A DNA stretch of 64,000 bases from Rossellomorea aquimaris (GTDB lineage: Bacteria > Bacillota > Bacilli > Bacillales > Bacillaceae_B): contig NZ_JAIVAT010000003.1 of NCBI RefSeq assembly GCF_020172085.1, positions 248,001-312,000 on the forward strand, read 5' to 3'. This document shows positions 24,259-33,013 of this stretch, piece after piece; within the stretch, counting starts at the first letter, position 1, and each line of letters starts with the position of its first letter. The translations under genes and the position numbers were made by a program. Below the pieces are notes generated by a model. That model was not told the origin of the DNA, searched no databases, and saw only the letters and a program-made list of their open reading frames with translations.

Positions 24259-27200
24259 TTACTGAGCTACTTTCTCATCACTTTCCAACTGCTGAGCACG
24301 TTGACGCTTCGATTTCCTGAAATACAGCAATTCGTAGAACACAGGAACTACCACAAGCGTCAGCACAGTAGCACCGGCAAGACCACCGATGACGACAACA
24401 GCCAGCGATTTTGATACAAGACTTCCATCTTCAGTGTGACCGAATAGAAGTGGAAGCATAGCACAAATGGTGGCAATCGCTGTCATGACAACTGGACGGA
24501 GACGAGTGCCGCATGCTTCTAAAATCGCGTCACGAATGATCATCGTTTCTTCATTCTGCTTCACGCGGTCAATTAAGACGATGGCGTTTGTAACAACGAT
24601 TCCAATCAGCATCAATGCTCCGATGAGAGCCGTTGCGTCTGCAGGAACCCGTGCAATAAGCAGTCCAAGAACGGCACCAATGGAAGCGAGCGGCAACGTA
24701 ATCAATATCGCAAGTGGTGCTTTCAATGTCTTAAAGGTAAGGACCATGATCAGGTAAACAATCATGATGGAAGCAAGCATCGTCATTCCAAGATCCTTAA
24801 AGTCGTCGGCCTGTTGGGCAGCGGCGCCTCCGGTATCAAGAGACACACCTTTTGGAAGTTCAACATCCTTGACTTTGGTATCGATATTTTTCGAGATGAC
24901 TGAAAGCTCTTCAGGGTCTACCTCGGCTGTGATTCGGACATATAAGTCACCGTCTTTATGCAGGACGGTACTCGGTTTCTCTTCTTCCGTGATGGATGCC
25001 ACATCGGATAGTGGCTGGATGCCCGAGTTCGTTGCAATCGTTAATCCTTTTAAATCGGCCTGTTTCGTGAGGTCGACACCGGCGTCCAGGAACACAGGAG
25101 TTGTTTGGTCATCCAGGTTGACTACCCCGATCGGCTGTGGATTCAGTAATGAGCGGATTTGCATAGCCGTTTGCTGGGCATTTGCTTTCTCCGTGTTGAC
25201 GTTCACCGTAAAGACAGGTGACGTTTTCTCCAGATTGCTGGAGACTTTCTTTACGCCATCGATATCTTTGATCTTATCCATGATCGATTTGGAAGTCTTC
25301 AGAAGTTCATTGGTGTCATTTCCGACGATATCATACGTAATACTTGAATTGGGTGATCCTCCAAAGATGGATGCAGGTGATGCCGTGATAATGACGTCCT
25401 TTTCATCCTTTTTCGCTTCATTCACCTTTTCTATGAAGGCTTCAGCATCAGCATCTTCCTTCATGATCACGCTGTAAGAAACGGTATCTGGATCACTTAC
25501 TTCTCCGTATTGAGCTGCTTCTTCACTAGATCCATACTGGGTGATCAAGAAATCGAATCCTTCAAACTCCGATAGTTTATCTTCAAAGCTTGTCATACGC
25601 TCTTTAATGGTGTCTTTAGGCGTATTGCTCGGGAAATTCATTGATACAGCTACAAATGATGCATCGTTTGCACTTGTCGCTGCTTTCGGTAACGTGATAT
25701 AAAGAGCGATCGAACCTCCGAAGACAAGAATGGCCAAAAGGATCGGAACGAACTTATGATTTAAGGACCATCTCAACACATTTACGTAGCGGTGAGGCGT
25801 GTTGTGTTTAGGCAGTGTAGTATTTTTCAACATACTTCGGCTTAACAACGGCACGACCGTCACGGCTACAAGCAGGGAAGCGAGCAATGAGTACGTAACC
25901 GTCAATCCAAATGGAAGCAGGAACGCCTTCAATGATCCATTGACAAGTCCCATCGGCAAGAATACGGCCACGGTAATGAGTGTGGACGACGTAATCGCAC
26001 GGGTAACTTCCTTGGTAGCAAGTAGAACATTTTGTTTAGACAGCTTCTCATTCTGGCTGCGCCTGAAAATATTTTCGACGACGACAATACTGTCATCGAC
26101 CAGTCGACCGACAGCCACAGCGACTCCTCCCAGAGTTAGGATGTTCAAGGTGACTCCGGATAACCAGAGAAGGAATAGAGTGATACAAAGTGATAATGGA
26201 ATGGAAACGACGGTAATCAGGGTCGGCTTGAATTTTCTTAAGAATAAAAGAATCACAAGCGTTGCGAACAGAGCGCCTAAAGCGACTTCGCGAACCATGC
26301 TGTTCACCGAGTTCTTGACCATATCCCCTGTTGTGAACAATGTCTTTGCTTCGACACCGTCATAGTCTTTATTGATTTTATCTACTGTGTCTTTTACTTC
26401 TTCTCCTGCTGTTACCGCACTGGCATCACTTTCTTTGAACAGGATGATGGCCAGGGCTTCTTTCCCGTTTACCCGTGTGATTGTGTTTTCTGCTTTTACT
26501 TTTTCAACGGTTGCGATGTCTTTCAGTTTAACGACAGGAGCATTCTGGACTTGCAGCGGAATAGGCAAATTCTTCAACGCATCTACGGAAGTCAAATTGT
26601 CCGTTACATTGATTGTACTCTTCTGCCCATCAATCGTTGTGCTTCCGGCAGAAGCAGATACATGTTGTCCTTGCAGCACTCCCATCACCGCGTTAACCGG
26701 GATATGTAACTTTTCCAGTTTATCTTGGTCAAGGTTGATTTGGACACGTGCAGTGTTTTCACCGGCGACACTGGCTTGAGACAGACCGGATTGATTCTCA
26801 AACAGTGGTTTGAATTCGTCGTTGACGAGATCCAGGTTCTTTTTCGTTAATCCGTCATCAAATGTCACGGAAACCTGACCGATTGGAATCATTGACGTAT
26901 TCAGCTGAGAGATCTGCGGTTGGCCGACTCCCTCAGGAAGCTGAATCCCTTTAATGGCATCCTCCACTTTCAACTTGGCTTCCTTCATATCTGTTTTGGA
27001 ATCAAAGTTGATGGAAATCTGGGAATACCCTTCCCCTGTAGTGGATAGGATCGATGTTTTTCCGGAAATGGATGCGACCGCTTGTTCCACGGGCTCTGTG
27101 ATATTCGTTGTCATGGATCCGGCGTCATACCCCTGTCCCAAGGTCACGACTGTGACTTGTGGATTATCCGCTTCTGGCAAGAATTCCATAGGCAAACGGA

Positions 27201-27291
27201 AATAACTAATGATGCCGATAAGCAATGTGATGACGATAAAGAGTCCCATGGCCGCCTTATTGCGGAATACCCAATTGGTTAAAGCTTGCAT
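24259..27291 (-). CDS. swrC: RND family efflux pump, SwrC/AcrB type
   Basis: The 1010-residue product is a full-length HAE-type RND transporter: a first helix LFIVITLLIGIISYFRLPME, a large extracytoplasmic loop, helices with VGRLVDDSIVVVENIFRR (the conserved Asp pair in helix 4 used for proton transfer), a second large loop, and a second helix bundle with IGIVVTNAIVLIDRV. In Gram-positives such pumps work without an outer membrane channel; B. subtilis SwrC (about 1065 residues) exports surfactin and is needed for swarming. The AGGGGGG ribosome site favours ATG 27291. No adaptor or regulator gene is adjacent. The symbol is given by similarity of type only. Confidence 0.88.
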   Translation of the reverse strand: MQALTNWVFRNKAAMGLFIVITLLIGIISYFRLPMEFLPEADNPQVTVVTLGQGYDAGSMTTNITEPVEQAVASISGKTSILSTTGEGYSQISINFDSKTDMKEAKLKVEDAIKGIQLPEGVGQPQISQLNTSMIPIGQVSVTFDDGLTKKNLDLVNDEFKPLFENQSGLSQASVAGENTARVQINLDQDKLEKLHIPVNAVMGVLQGQHVSASAGSTTIDGQKSTINVTDNLTSVDALKNLPIPLQVQNAPVVKLKDIATVEKVKAENTITRVNGKEALAIILFKESDASAVTAGEEVKDTVDKINKDYDGVEAKTLFTTGDMVKNSVNSMVREVALGALFATLVILLFLRKFKPTLITVVSIPLSLCITLFLLWLSGVTLNILTLGGVAVAVGRLVDDSIVVVENIFRRSQNEKLSKQNVLLATKEVTRAITSSTLITVAVFLPMGLVNGSLKAFLLPFGLTVTYSLLASLLVAVTVVPLLSRSMLKNTTLPKHNTPHRYVNVLRWSLNHKFVPILLAILVFGGSIALYITLPKAATSANDASFVAVSMNFPSNTPKDTIKERMTSFEDKLSEFEGFDFLITQYGSSEEAAQYGEVSDPDTVSYSVIMKEDADAEAFIEKVNEAKKDEKDVIITASPASIFGGSPNSSITYDIVGNDTNELLKTSKSIMDKIKDIDGVKKVSSNLEKTSPVFTVNVNTEKANAQQTAMQIRSLLNPQPIGVVNLDDQTTPVFLDAGVDLTKQADLKGLTIATNSGIQPLSDVASITEEEKPSTVLHKDGDLYVRITAEVDPEELSVISKNIDTKVKDVELPKGVSLDTGGAAAQQADDFKDLGMTMLASIMIVYLIMVLTFKTLKAPLAILITLPLASIGAVLGLLIARVPADATALIGALMLIGIVVTNAIVLIDRVKQNEETMIIRDAILEACGTRLRPVVMTAIATICAMLPLLFGHTEDGSLVSKSLAVVVIGGLAGATVLTLVVVPVFYELLYFRKSKRQRAQQLESDEKVAQ

Positions 27292-27385
27292 GTGTTTCCC
27301 CCCTAATACTGATTTGGTTTTCAAACCTTCTTTTTAAAGATACTTGATTTCTGACCTGATCACAGCCTCCTCCAGACTAATATTC

Positions 27386-27430
27386 GCCTAGGTCTTGAGG
27401 CGTAGTTCACCTGACTTTCCCAACAGGTGA
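27386..27430 (-). promoter_or_regulatory. inverted repeats in the leader of the RND pump gene
   Basis: TCACCTG-N10-CAGGTGA (27407-27430) is a perfect 7-bp dyad, and next to it GCCT-N8-AGGC (27386-27401) is a second small dyad. They lie about 95-140 bases upstream of the pump start in a 360-base gap that has no coding signal. They could be a repressor operator or a leader structure. Confidence 0.4.
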
Positions 27431-27653
27431 CCACAAAGTTCATTTTACTGAGGAAAAGAGCCTCTTATTCTTAAAAAAATGTAAATTATTTTTAAGATTG
27501 GTCTCTGCTGTGATCGTTTTTTATATGTAAAAAGATACATGTCACAATATAGAATTATAGTATGAATAGAAAAGCATGGGAATATATTCTTGGTATTTTT
27601 TACAAAAATATGAAAAAGTTTGAGAGGTGAATGGGATTTAGTCACATGAGGGA

Positions 27654-27682
27654 TTGTCTAATAATGAAGAATTTGGAATAAT
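27654..27682 (+). promoter_or_regulatory. promoter with shared AATAATTGG box (copy 3 of 4)
   Basis: TTGTCT, a 17-bp spacer and AATAAT with an extended -10 TG, followed by TGGAAT; 45 bases upstream of GTG 27727. Confidence 0.75.
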
Positions 27683-27726
27683 TGGAATTGAGCTAGTGTG
27701 CAGGCAAGTAGAAAAGAGGGGAACAT

Positions 27727-28050
27727 GTGACGAAGAGAAAAAAGGTTTTAGCGTTTATTTTACTGATAGCAGTGGTGTTCGTTGCATTGCCACCACTTTT
27801 GGCTCCAAAAATTCACGATCATGATTCACCGAGGTCAGCTTTAAGAGAAGCTATTTACAAGGATGGGCATCCTTATCAAAGCTTTTTTGCCTTCATTAAA
27901 AAAGAGGATTATCAGGATCAAGAATATGGTCAGCAGTACCATGTTTATTGGTATGACTATAATAGTCCTACTGGTGAAACAGCCAGCATATGTTATGCGA
28001 AGGCGAATGAGAATGAAGAGTATGAAGTGGCTTGTGGGACAGGTCCGTAA
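27727..28050 (+). CDS. small membrane-anchored or secreted protein, 107 aa
   Basis: The product begins TKRKKVLAFILLIAVVFVAL, which is either a signal peptide or a single N-terminal anchor, and continues with a soluble domain of about 80 residues containing SFFAFIKKEDYQDQEYGQQY and two cysteines near the end (ASICYAK, VACGTG) that may pair outside the cell. I know no family. GTG 27727 follows AGAGGGG. It is the first gene after a promoter of the shared AATAATTGG type and probably heads a unit with the next two or three genes. Confidence 0.68.
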   Translation: MTKRKKVLAFILLIAVVFVALPPLLAPKIHDHDSPRSALREAIYKDGHPYQSFFAFIKKEDYQDQEYGQQYHVYWYDYNSPTGETASICYAKANENEEYEVACGTGP

Positions 28051-28071
28051 AAAGGGGAGGAAATGCACGAT

Positions 28072-28293
28072 ATGAATATATCAAATAAATTAGTTGATTA
28101 CACCATCGTATATGATGACAGAAGAGAAGTGAACTCAGGGAAATATGATCATAAGAAAGTGATCATTGAAGAGGTGATAAAGGAATTTAAGACAGATGTT
28201 GAGGATAGAAATGGTCAGGAGGTCATCGTGGTCTACGATTGGCGTAAGACACATAGTGGCATGGAGATTATTATGTATGCTTATGAGAAATAA
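28072..28293 (+). CDS. small soluble protein of unknown function, 73 aa
   Basis: The protein is charged and soluble, beta-rich by appearance (VDYTIVYDDRREVNSGKY, VIVVYDWRKTHSGMEIIMYA), and I know no family. GGGGAGG lies 11 bases before ATG 28072 and only two before ATG 28063, so 28072 is taken as the start. It begins 21 bases after the previous gene, suggesting co-transcription with the membrane-anchored protein before it and the lipoprotein after it. Confidence 0.6.
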   Translation: MNISNKLVDYTIVYDDRREVNSGKYDHKKVIIEEVIKEFKTDVEDRNGQEVIVVYDWRKTHSGMEIIMYAYEK

Positions 28294-28332
28294 CTTCTAC
28301 GCAAGTTCTTCAAAGGCAGGAGGAGAGTGGGA

Positions 28333-28722
28333 ATGAAAAGAATCGTTGGATTAGCCTTGTTCATGTTCTCGATTTTATCTGCATGTAATCTATCATCATC
28401 AAATGATTCATCCACGTTCAATTTTCATGAAATTGAAAATGTACCTCATAATGTACAAGAAAATATTGATTCGAATTTGAAACTTCAGTTGATGGATGAA
28501 GGAGAAAAAGGTTCTTATATCGTATTTCAATCAAGTGGAGAAGTAGAAACCAATGTTGAAACAATGGACGATACGGTCACGATAAAGTTCAGTACTTCTG
28601 ATTCACAAGGGGATACTGTGGAGCAACATGTTTATTATTTAACAAGAGATCCAGGTCAAGAAGTAATACATGTACTGGTTGATGAGGAGCCTGCCGTTTT
28701 TGATGAAGTTGTTGGGTTGTGA
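28333..28722 (+). CDS. lipoprotein of unknown function, 129 aa
   Basis: MKRIVG, a hydrophobic core and the lipobox ILSAC (Cys about residue 17) show a lipoprotein. The mature part is Ser/Asp-rich at first and then has two beta-like stretches (SYIVFQSSGEVETNVETMDD, EVIHVLVDEEPAVFDEV). No family is recognised. GGAGGAG lies upstream of ATG 28333. It follows the 73-aa gene by 39 bases and likely shares its transcript. Confidence 0.75.
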   Translation: MKRIVGLALFMFSILSACNLSSSNDSSTFNFHEIENVPHNVQENIDSNLKLQLMDEGEKGSYIVFQSSGEVETNVETMDDTVTIKFSTSDSQGDTVEQHVYYLTRDPGQEVIHVLVDEEPAVFDEVVGL

Positions 28723-28803
28723 GCAGAACGAGAGAAGAGAGCATTAAGTGAAATCACAATGACGTAAAGTAGTCTTATTCATGGTTAGGAAAGGAACATA
28801 AAA

Positions 28804-29472
28804 ATGACAAAAGCACTGATTTTCGATATGGATGGAACACTCTTTCAAACAGATAAAATATTAGAAATATCCCTTGATGATGCGTTTAATCGTTTACGGT
28901 CACAAAAGAGATGGGATGCTGACACACCCATTGATACATACCGAAAGATAATGGGGGTTCCTTTGCCTAAGGTGTGGGAGGCGCTATTGCCTGATCATTC
29001 TCTAGAAGAAAGAGAACAGACGGATGCTTTTTTCCTAGAGAGGTTAATCCACAATATAAGTAATGGAAAAGGTGAACTATATCCTCATGTTCAAGAAGTG
29101 TTCAGCTTTTTAAAAGAGAATGATTACTCCATTTACATAGCCAGTAATGGTTTAACAGAATACTTAAAAGCGATTGTCGGTTATTATGGCTTAGACAAAT
29201 GGGTAACGGAAACATTTAGTATCCAGCAAATTAACACACTGAATAAATCAGATTTAGTCCAACATATTGTAGATAAATACAAGATTACGAGTGGAACTGT
29301 GATAGGGGATCGCTTGTCTGATATAAATGCTGGGAAGGACAATAATTTGGTGTCAGTTGGCTGCCGGTTTGATTTCGCAAGAGAAGAGGAGCTTGCTCAA
29401 GCCGATCTGATTATTGATGACTTACTGGAATTGAAAACACTTGTTCCTGAAAAAATTCAAAGTGTTAAATGA
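28804..29472 (+). CDS. HAD family hydrolase
   Basis: The 222-residue protein carries all four HAD motifs: FDMDGT (nucleophile Asp about residue 8), the Ser/Thr motif IASNG, a Lys in LNKSDLVQ, and GDRLSDINAG. The cap between motif I and II is helical, as in phosphoglycolate phosphatase/beta-phosphoglucomutase-like members. It should hydrolyse a small phosphorylated metabolite; the substrate is unknown. AGGAAC precedes the ATG. The gene is followed at once by a GNAT remnant. Confidence 0.88.
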   Translation: MTKALIFDMDGTLFQTDKILEISLDDAFNRLRSQKRWDADTPIDTYRKIMGVPLPKVWEALLPDHSLEEREQTDAFFLERLIHNISNGKGELYPHVQEVFSFLKENDYSIYIASNGLTEYLKAIVGYYGLDKWVTETFSIQQINTLNKSDLVQHIVDKYKITSGTVIGDRLSDINAGKDNNLVSVGCRFDFAREEELAQADLIIDDLLELKTLVPEKIQSVK

Positions 29473-29484
29473 AATAGGCAATAG

Positions 29485-29670
29485 TTGATTTTTCTTAAAG
29501 TTGATGTCCGGGTCGTGACTTCACCAGTAAATATGGTATCGATTGCTTATCACACCAAGATGGGATTTGAAATGGAGAAAGGTGACAAAGGAGTCAACTG
29601 CGTACCTGTCTTTTCCGATTATGATGGTCTCGATCAAGATAGGGTTTTATTTGTGAAGAATTTAGGTTAA
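29485..29670 (+). pseudogene. C-terminal remnant of a GNAT acetyltransferase
   Basis: Sixty-one residues reading [20 protein letters not shown], then [20 protein letters not shown], match the usual last third of a GNAT protein (helix after the acetyl-CoA site plus the final strands). The N-terminal strand and the acetyl-CoA loop are absent upstream, where the HAD gene ends 12 bases away, and no ribosome site is present. A deletion that fused the region to the HAD gene end would explain it. Confidence 0.65.
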
Positions 29671-29700
29671 TTTTAGATTTTGTGCACTGGAGGTTTCCAT

Positions 29701-30363
29701 ATGATTCAAACAAAAACGGTACATATTCTAAATGGAACAGAGATGTATAAGAACTTCGAAAATACACAGCTTCTTGAACCAGAAACGATGACTCCCTTTA
29801 ACGAAGCCATGTGTTATGGGGAAACCTGTGAAGACATATTTTCCGAGGCGTTTATTGAGATGCGCGCAATGGTTCATCATGTAACACCGGCTCAATATGC
29901 TGAGATCACTTTAAAACCGTTGCAGCCCCTTTTTAAAGGAAGCGTTGAACGAATAGCCTTGTGGTTTGATGAAGATATGTTCTGTCAAATGAACCTTCTG
30001 ACGATACTCGCCTGGTTGGACAAAAGAAATTATAAGGGTGAGATTGATCTCCATCTTGTCGATCATCAGTATCAGCCTGTAGGTGACTACAGCTTAGAGG
30101 CAAAAGGATATGCCGCACTTTACAAACAAGTGATGATCAATAAAACGTTGCCTGAGGATGTTGGTCTGACTCCTTTATCTAAAGGGATTGAACGATATTT
30201 GAATTATCTGGAGAAGGATAGCGATCTTATGCTGTATATTCAGAGACATCATGACGTCCCGGCAGAGGAGCTCGTGTCTCTTTTGATCGAGAATTTTAAA
30301 GAGTATGGATTAGGGGATACGCAGTATATTGAAATGATTAAGGAGTGTCGTCAGAATCGATGA
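29701..30363 (+). CDS. DUF1835-like protein, 220 aa
   Basis: The product begins with TVHILNGTEMYKNFENTQLL, and carries TPFNEAMCYGETCEDIFSEA and ERIALWFDEDMFCQMNLLTI. The HILNG start, PFNEAMCYG and WFDEDMFCQMNLL motifs recall DUF1835 proteins of Bacillus, some of which are annotated as AraC-type regulators without evidence. No DNA-binding domain is visible here. GGAGG sits before ATG 29701. The function is unknown; the assignment is tentative. Confidence 0.65.
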   Translation: MIQTKTVHILNGTEMYKNFENTQLLEPETMTPFNEAMCYGETCEDIFSEAFIEMRAMVHHVTPAQYAEITLKPLQPLFKGSVERIALWFDEDMFCQMNLLTILAWLDKRNYKGEIDLHLVDHQYQPVGDYSLEAKGYAALYKQVMINKTLPEDVGLTPLSKGIERYLNYLEKDSDLMLYIQRHHDVPAEELVSLLIENFKEYGLGDTQYIEMIKECRQNR

Positions 30364-30417
30364 CAATCTTTTAAATCAGTCATTCAGCAAAGGAAATGAG
30401 TGTGAAGGAGAATATCA

Positions 30418-30588
30418 TTGAATCATTTCGTGTTGCTGTGTATTTTGTTTGTAATAGCCGTTACGGTTGAATTGATTGGATTGACCATTTTTAAACGATA
30501 TAAAAAAGGAAAAACATTATTATTCTCGAGTGTGGTGTGGGGGAGCCTTATGGTGGTTTTCAGTGTGGTTTGGTTCCTGGGAAATTGA
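30418..30588 (+). CDS. small two-helix membrane protein, 56 aa
   Basis: The frame starts at TTG 30418 with AAGGAG seven bases upstream and codes for two hydrophobic helices (about residues 4-23 and 35-54) separated by the basic loop FKRYKKGK. I know no family. It lies 54 bases after the DUF1835-like gene and 27 bases before the methyltransferase gene on the same strand, so it is likely part of their transcript. Confidence 0.65.
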   Translation: MNHFVLLCILFVIAVTVELIGLTIFKRYKKGKTLLFSSVVWGSLMVVFSVVWFLGN

Positions 30589-30615
30589 TATTTGCTAAAG
30601 AGGAGTGAAGAGTGA

Positions 30616-31389
30616 ATGCCTATATACAATCAAATAGGAAAGACTTATAACACAACCAGAAAAGCTGATCCACGCATCACTGAAAAGATACTTCAACAAC
30701 TTATGCTACAACCACATGCAACCGTTTTAGATATTGGTGCGGGTACTGGAAATTACAGCTGTGAACTTGCACATAAAGGCTATAAGGTTATCGCTCTTGA
30801 ACCATCTGAAATCATGAGAAATCAAGGCAAGCAACACATAAATATGACTTGGAAAGAAGGGTTTGCAGAGAGGATCCCTTTAGAAGATAAGTCTGTAGAC
30901 GGGATTATTTGCACGCTTGCTTCTCACCATTTTCAAGATTTATCCCTTTGTTTTCGTGAGATGAAAAGAGTGTTAAAGGAAGATGGTAAAATTGTAATTT
31001 TGACTCTAGATCCTAGATTATGCGAAGAGGAATGCTGGCTGTTTGATTATTTTGGTCCAATTCTAAAAAATGCATATAAGATTCATCCTCCAGTGAAGGA
31101 GTTAGCTAAATTGCTTAAAGAGCAGGTGGAACGTCCAGTTGATATCGTTCCTTATCCACTGCCTTATGATTTGATGGATCAGTTTTTCTTTACTGGCTGG
31201 AGAAAACCTGAACTATACTTAGACAAGGATTTTCAACGCGGCACTTCTCCTCTTGCGAAAGGAGAGGAAGTTAAGAGGTGCCTGGATCAATTGCATACGG
31301 ATCTGGAGAATGGACAATGGCATGAAAACTACAAATACATCTTGAAATTAAATGAGTATGACTGTGGCCATTTCTTTTTAGTCGTTTAA
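30616..31389 (+). CDS. class I SAM-dependent methyltransferase
   Basis: The 257-residue protein has the SAM-binding motif VLDIGAGTGNYSCELA (about residues 37-52), the acidic end of strand 2 (IALEPSEIM), the post-motif I region and the late strand KIVILTLDPRL, as in UbiE/Methyltransf_11 proteins. The acceptor is unknown. AGGAGTG precedes ATG 30616. It is followed by a small membrane protein and a DUF402 gene with short gaps, probably one transcript ending at the terminator near 32190. Confidence 0.88.
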   Translation: MPIYNQIGKTYNTTRKADPRITEKILQQLMLQPHATVLDIGAGTGNYSCELAHKGYKVIALEPSEIMRNQGKQHINMTWKEGFAERIPLEDKSVDGIICTLASHHFQDLSLCFREMKRVLKEDGKIVILTLDPRLCEEECWLFDYFGPILKNAYKIHPPVKELAKLLKEQVERPVDIVPYPLPYDLMDQFFFTGWRKPELYLDKDFQRGTSPLAKGEEVKRCLDQLHTDLENGQWHENYKYILKLNEYDCGHFFLVV

Positions 31390-31410
31390 AAAATTGAACG
31401 GGGTGATCTA

Positions 31411-31620
31411 GTGGGAGTTTATTATTTTGCTATTCTATTTTTAGGTTTTTTTCTTATTTTAAGGGCAGGTTTGCAGGCGTTTAAGCAGGGCTCCATTTTT
31501 AAGCCTAGGGTATTTCTTTATGGTGTAATGGGTGCTGCATTGATTGGGTTATCTATTTTTATGTTTACACCTGGGAGCGCTGAAATTGTTGCTGACCTAT
31601 TGGGATTGGCTGAAAATTAA
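31411..31620 (+). CDS. small two-helix membrane protein, 69 aa
   Basis: Residues 3-22 and 33-52 are hydrophobic helices joined by QAFKQGSIFKPR; the tail is short and acidic. I know no family. GTG 31411 follows a GGGGTG site. It sits 21 bases after the methyltransferase gene and 16 before the DUF402 gene, consistent with an operon. Confidence 0.65.
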   Translation: MGVYYFAILFLGFFLILRAGLQAFKQGSIFKPRVFLYGVMGAALIGLSIFMFTPGSAEIVADLLGLAEN

Positions 31621-31636
31621 TTGAAGGGGTTCTTAC

Positions 31637-32179
31637 ATGCTTAAAAGAAAGTACGGAAACCGTGCCGATTGGAAGAGAGTAAACCAAAGGAAATACGCTC
31701 AAACCAATCTTAATACGAAGGAATACCATGGATACATTACTCTGTTGAATACAATGAAAGTGAACGAACCATTAATCGCCCGATACGGAGATAAAGAAAT
31801 ATGCATCGTTGATAATGGGTATATGTGGCTTCAGCAGTTCCCTGTTGGGAAACATCATTCCGTTACTACCATGTTTGATGCAAATGGAGAGGTTGTGCAA
31901 TGGTACATCGATATTTGCCTGGAAAATGGAGTGGAGGATGATGTTCCATGGATGGATGATCTCTATTTGGATGTTGTAGTGCTGCCATCAGGTGAGGTCT
32001 ATCTATTGGACGAGAATGAGCTGGAGCAGGCGCATACAAAAGGCATGATTTCTGATAGCTTGTATGATTTGACTATGAATGAAAGCAGAGAGATTATGAA
32101 GCAAATTCAAAATGATGAATTTATGCTACTAAAACTGGCTCCCGAGCATATGAGAATGTTGGAGAACAAACTTAAGTAA
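31637..32179 (+). CDS. DUF402 domain protein
   Basis: The 180-residue protein has the DUF402 layout: an N-terminal beta-rich part (EPLIARYGDKEICIVDNGYM), the central MWLQQFP...YIDICLE stretch and the acidic DDLYLDVVVLPSGEVYLLDE, where the DLYLDV..L..G...LLD pattern carries the conserved Asp residues. The fold is shared with nucleoside tri-/diphosphatase Ntdp and FAU-1-like RNA-binding proteins, so nucleotide hydrolysis is possible but not shown. It is the last gene before a strong terminator. Confidence 0.85.
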   Translation: MLKRKYGNRADWKRVNQRKYAQTNLNTKEYHGYITLLNTMKVNEPLIARYGDKEICIVDNGYMWLQQFPVGKHHSVTTMFDANGEVVQWYIDICLENGVEDDVPWMDDLYLDVVVLPSGEVYLLDENELEQAHTKGMISDSLYDLTMNESREIMKQIQNDEFMLLKLAPEHMRMLENKLK

Positions 32180-32189
32180 ACAGTGTAAA

Positions 32190-32229
32190 GGTGTCTGAAC
32201 CTCAGCATAAAGAGCCAGACACCCTTTTT
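32190..32229 (+). terminator. terminator after the DUF402 gene
   Basis: GGTGTCTG and CAGACACC pair across an 18-nt loop, followed by TTTTT. The 230 bases from here to the next gene contain only AT-rich sequence and a weak -10-like TATAAT near 32408. Confidence 0.85.
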
Positions 32230-32462
32230 ATATTAAAAATCCTTTCCGAAATACTTCGATTTATTCTTCATTGCCTTAGTTAACTTTCCTCTCAAACCTA
32301 CTAAACATTCAGGTGATTCCACTGATCTTCTGTTGATCTCAAATTTAATGAATATACCTTCTTTAGAATTTGTAAATCAATGGATTTCGAATGGAAGAGC
32401 CTAAGGTATAATGAGTGATAAATAATATTGTGAGTATAAAAATGAAAGCGAGTGGATGACGA

Positions 32463-32885
32463 ATGAATACTATCTCTCAAATGAAAATTCAAAAGCCGGC
32501 ACATGAAATTTTCGAGGCATTTGTTGATCCTGAAAAGATAGGGGGGTTCTGGTTTTCTTCAAGCTCTGAACGGTGGGAGGAAGGAAAGACGGTTACTTTG
32601 AGATATGAGGAGTATGACGCACAAGGTGATATACATATATTAGAAATCCAAGAACAAAAGAAGATCGTTTTCGAATGGGCAGGAAACCATAAAGTGACCA
32701 TAACCTTTATTCAAGAAGAAAATGGCAGCACGATCGTTGGAGTGAAAGAAAAGGGATTCGACGAGAACAATGAAAATTTGATCAGCCAGTTAGTAGACAA
32801 TAAAGAAGGCTGGGTGTATATGCTAACATGCTTGAAGGGATACATGGAGTATGGTGTGAATCTTAGAGCATCGCTTGTTAAGTGA
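32463..32885 (+). CDS. SRPBCC/AHSA1-type ligand-binding protein
   Basis: The 140-residue protein is a single START-like domain: ISQMKIQKPAHEIFEAFVDP at the start, FWFSSSSERWEEGKTV, and the end helix with NKEGWVYMLTCLKGYMEYG, the W..ML..LK pattern of AHSA1-like Bacillus proteins. Such proteins bind hydrophobic ligands; no enzyme activity can be read. The ATG has only a weak ribosome site (AGTGGATGACGA). It is monocistronic, with its own terminator. Confidence 0.85.
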   Translation: MNTISQMKIQKPAHEIFEAFVDPEKIGGFWFSSSSERWEEGKTVTLRYEEYDAQGDIHILEIQEQKKIVFEWAGNHKVTITFIQEENGSTIVGVKEKGFDENNENLISQLVDNKEGWVYMLTCLKGYMEYGVNLRASLVK

Positions 32886-32917
32886 GGTGTAGAGTTAGTC
32901 TAAATGAGTGCCTTTAT

Positions 32918-32949
32918 AAAAATCATCCTCTTACTGAAGGATGATTTTT
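32918..32949 (+). terminator. terminator after the SRPBCC gene
   Basis: AAAAATCATCCT and AGGATGATTTTT form a 12-bp stem with an 8-nt loop. Confidence 0.88.
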
Positions 32950-32960
32950 ATATAAATGAA

Positions 32961-32993
32961 TACCTTGCATTATAAGGTAATGTATATTATAAA
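32961..32993 (+). promoter_or_regulatory. promoter with likely operator of the PadR operon
   Basis: TTGCAT (32965-32970), a 17-bp spacer and TATAAA (32988-32993) form a good sigma-A promoter. A perfect dyad TACCTT-N7-AAGGTA (32961-32979) overlaps the -35 box, the position expected for an autorepressor site. Confidence 0.75.
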
Positions 32994-33013
32994 TATGTAA
33001 GGGGGTGCAAAAT

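Noticed and set aside
24764..26779. Three antisense open frames of 135-237 codons inside the RND pump gene
   Set aside because: They mirror codon bias of the pump gene, have no ribosome sites or recognisable domains and lie wholly inside a well-supported gene.
27292..27440. T-box or known riboswitch in the pump leader
   Set aside because: No T-box sequence or conserved riboswitch core could be found; only simple dyads are present.
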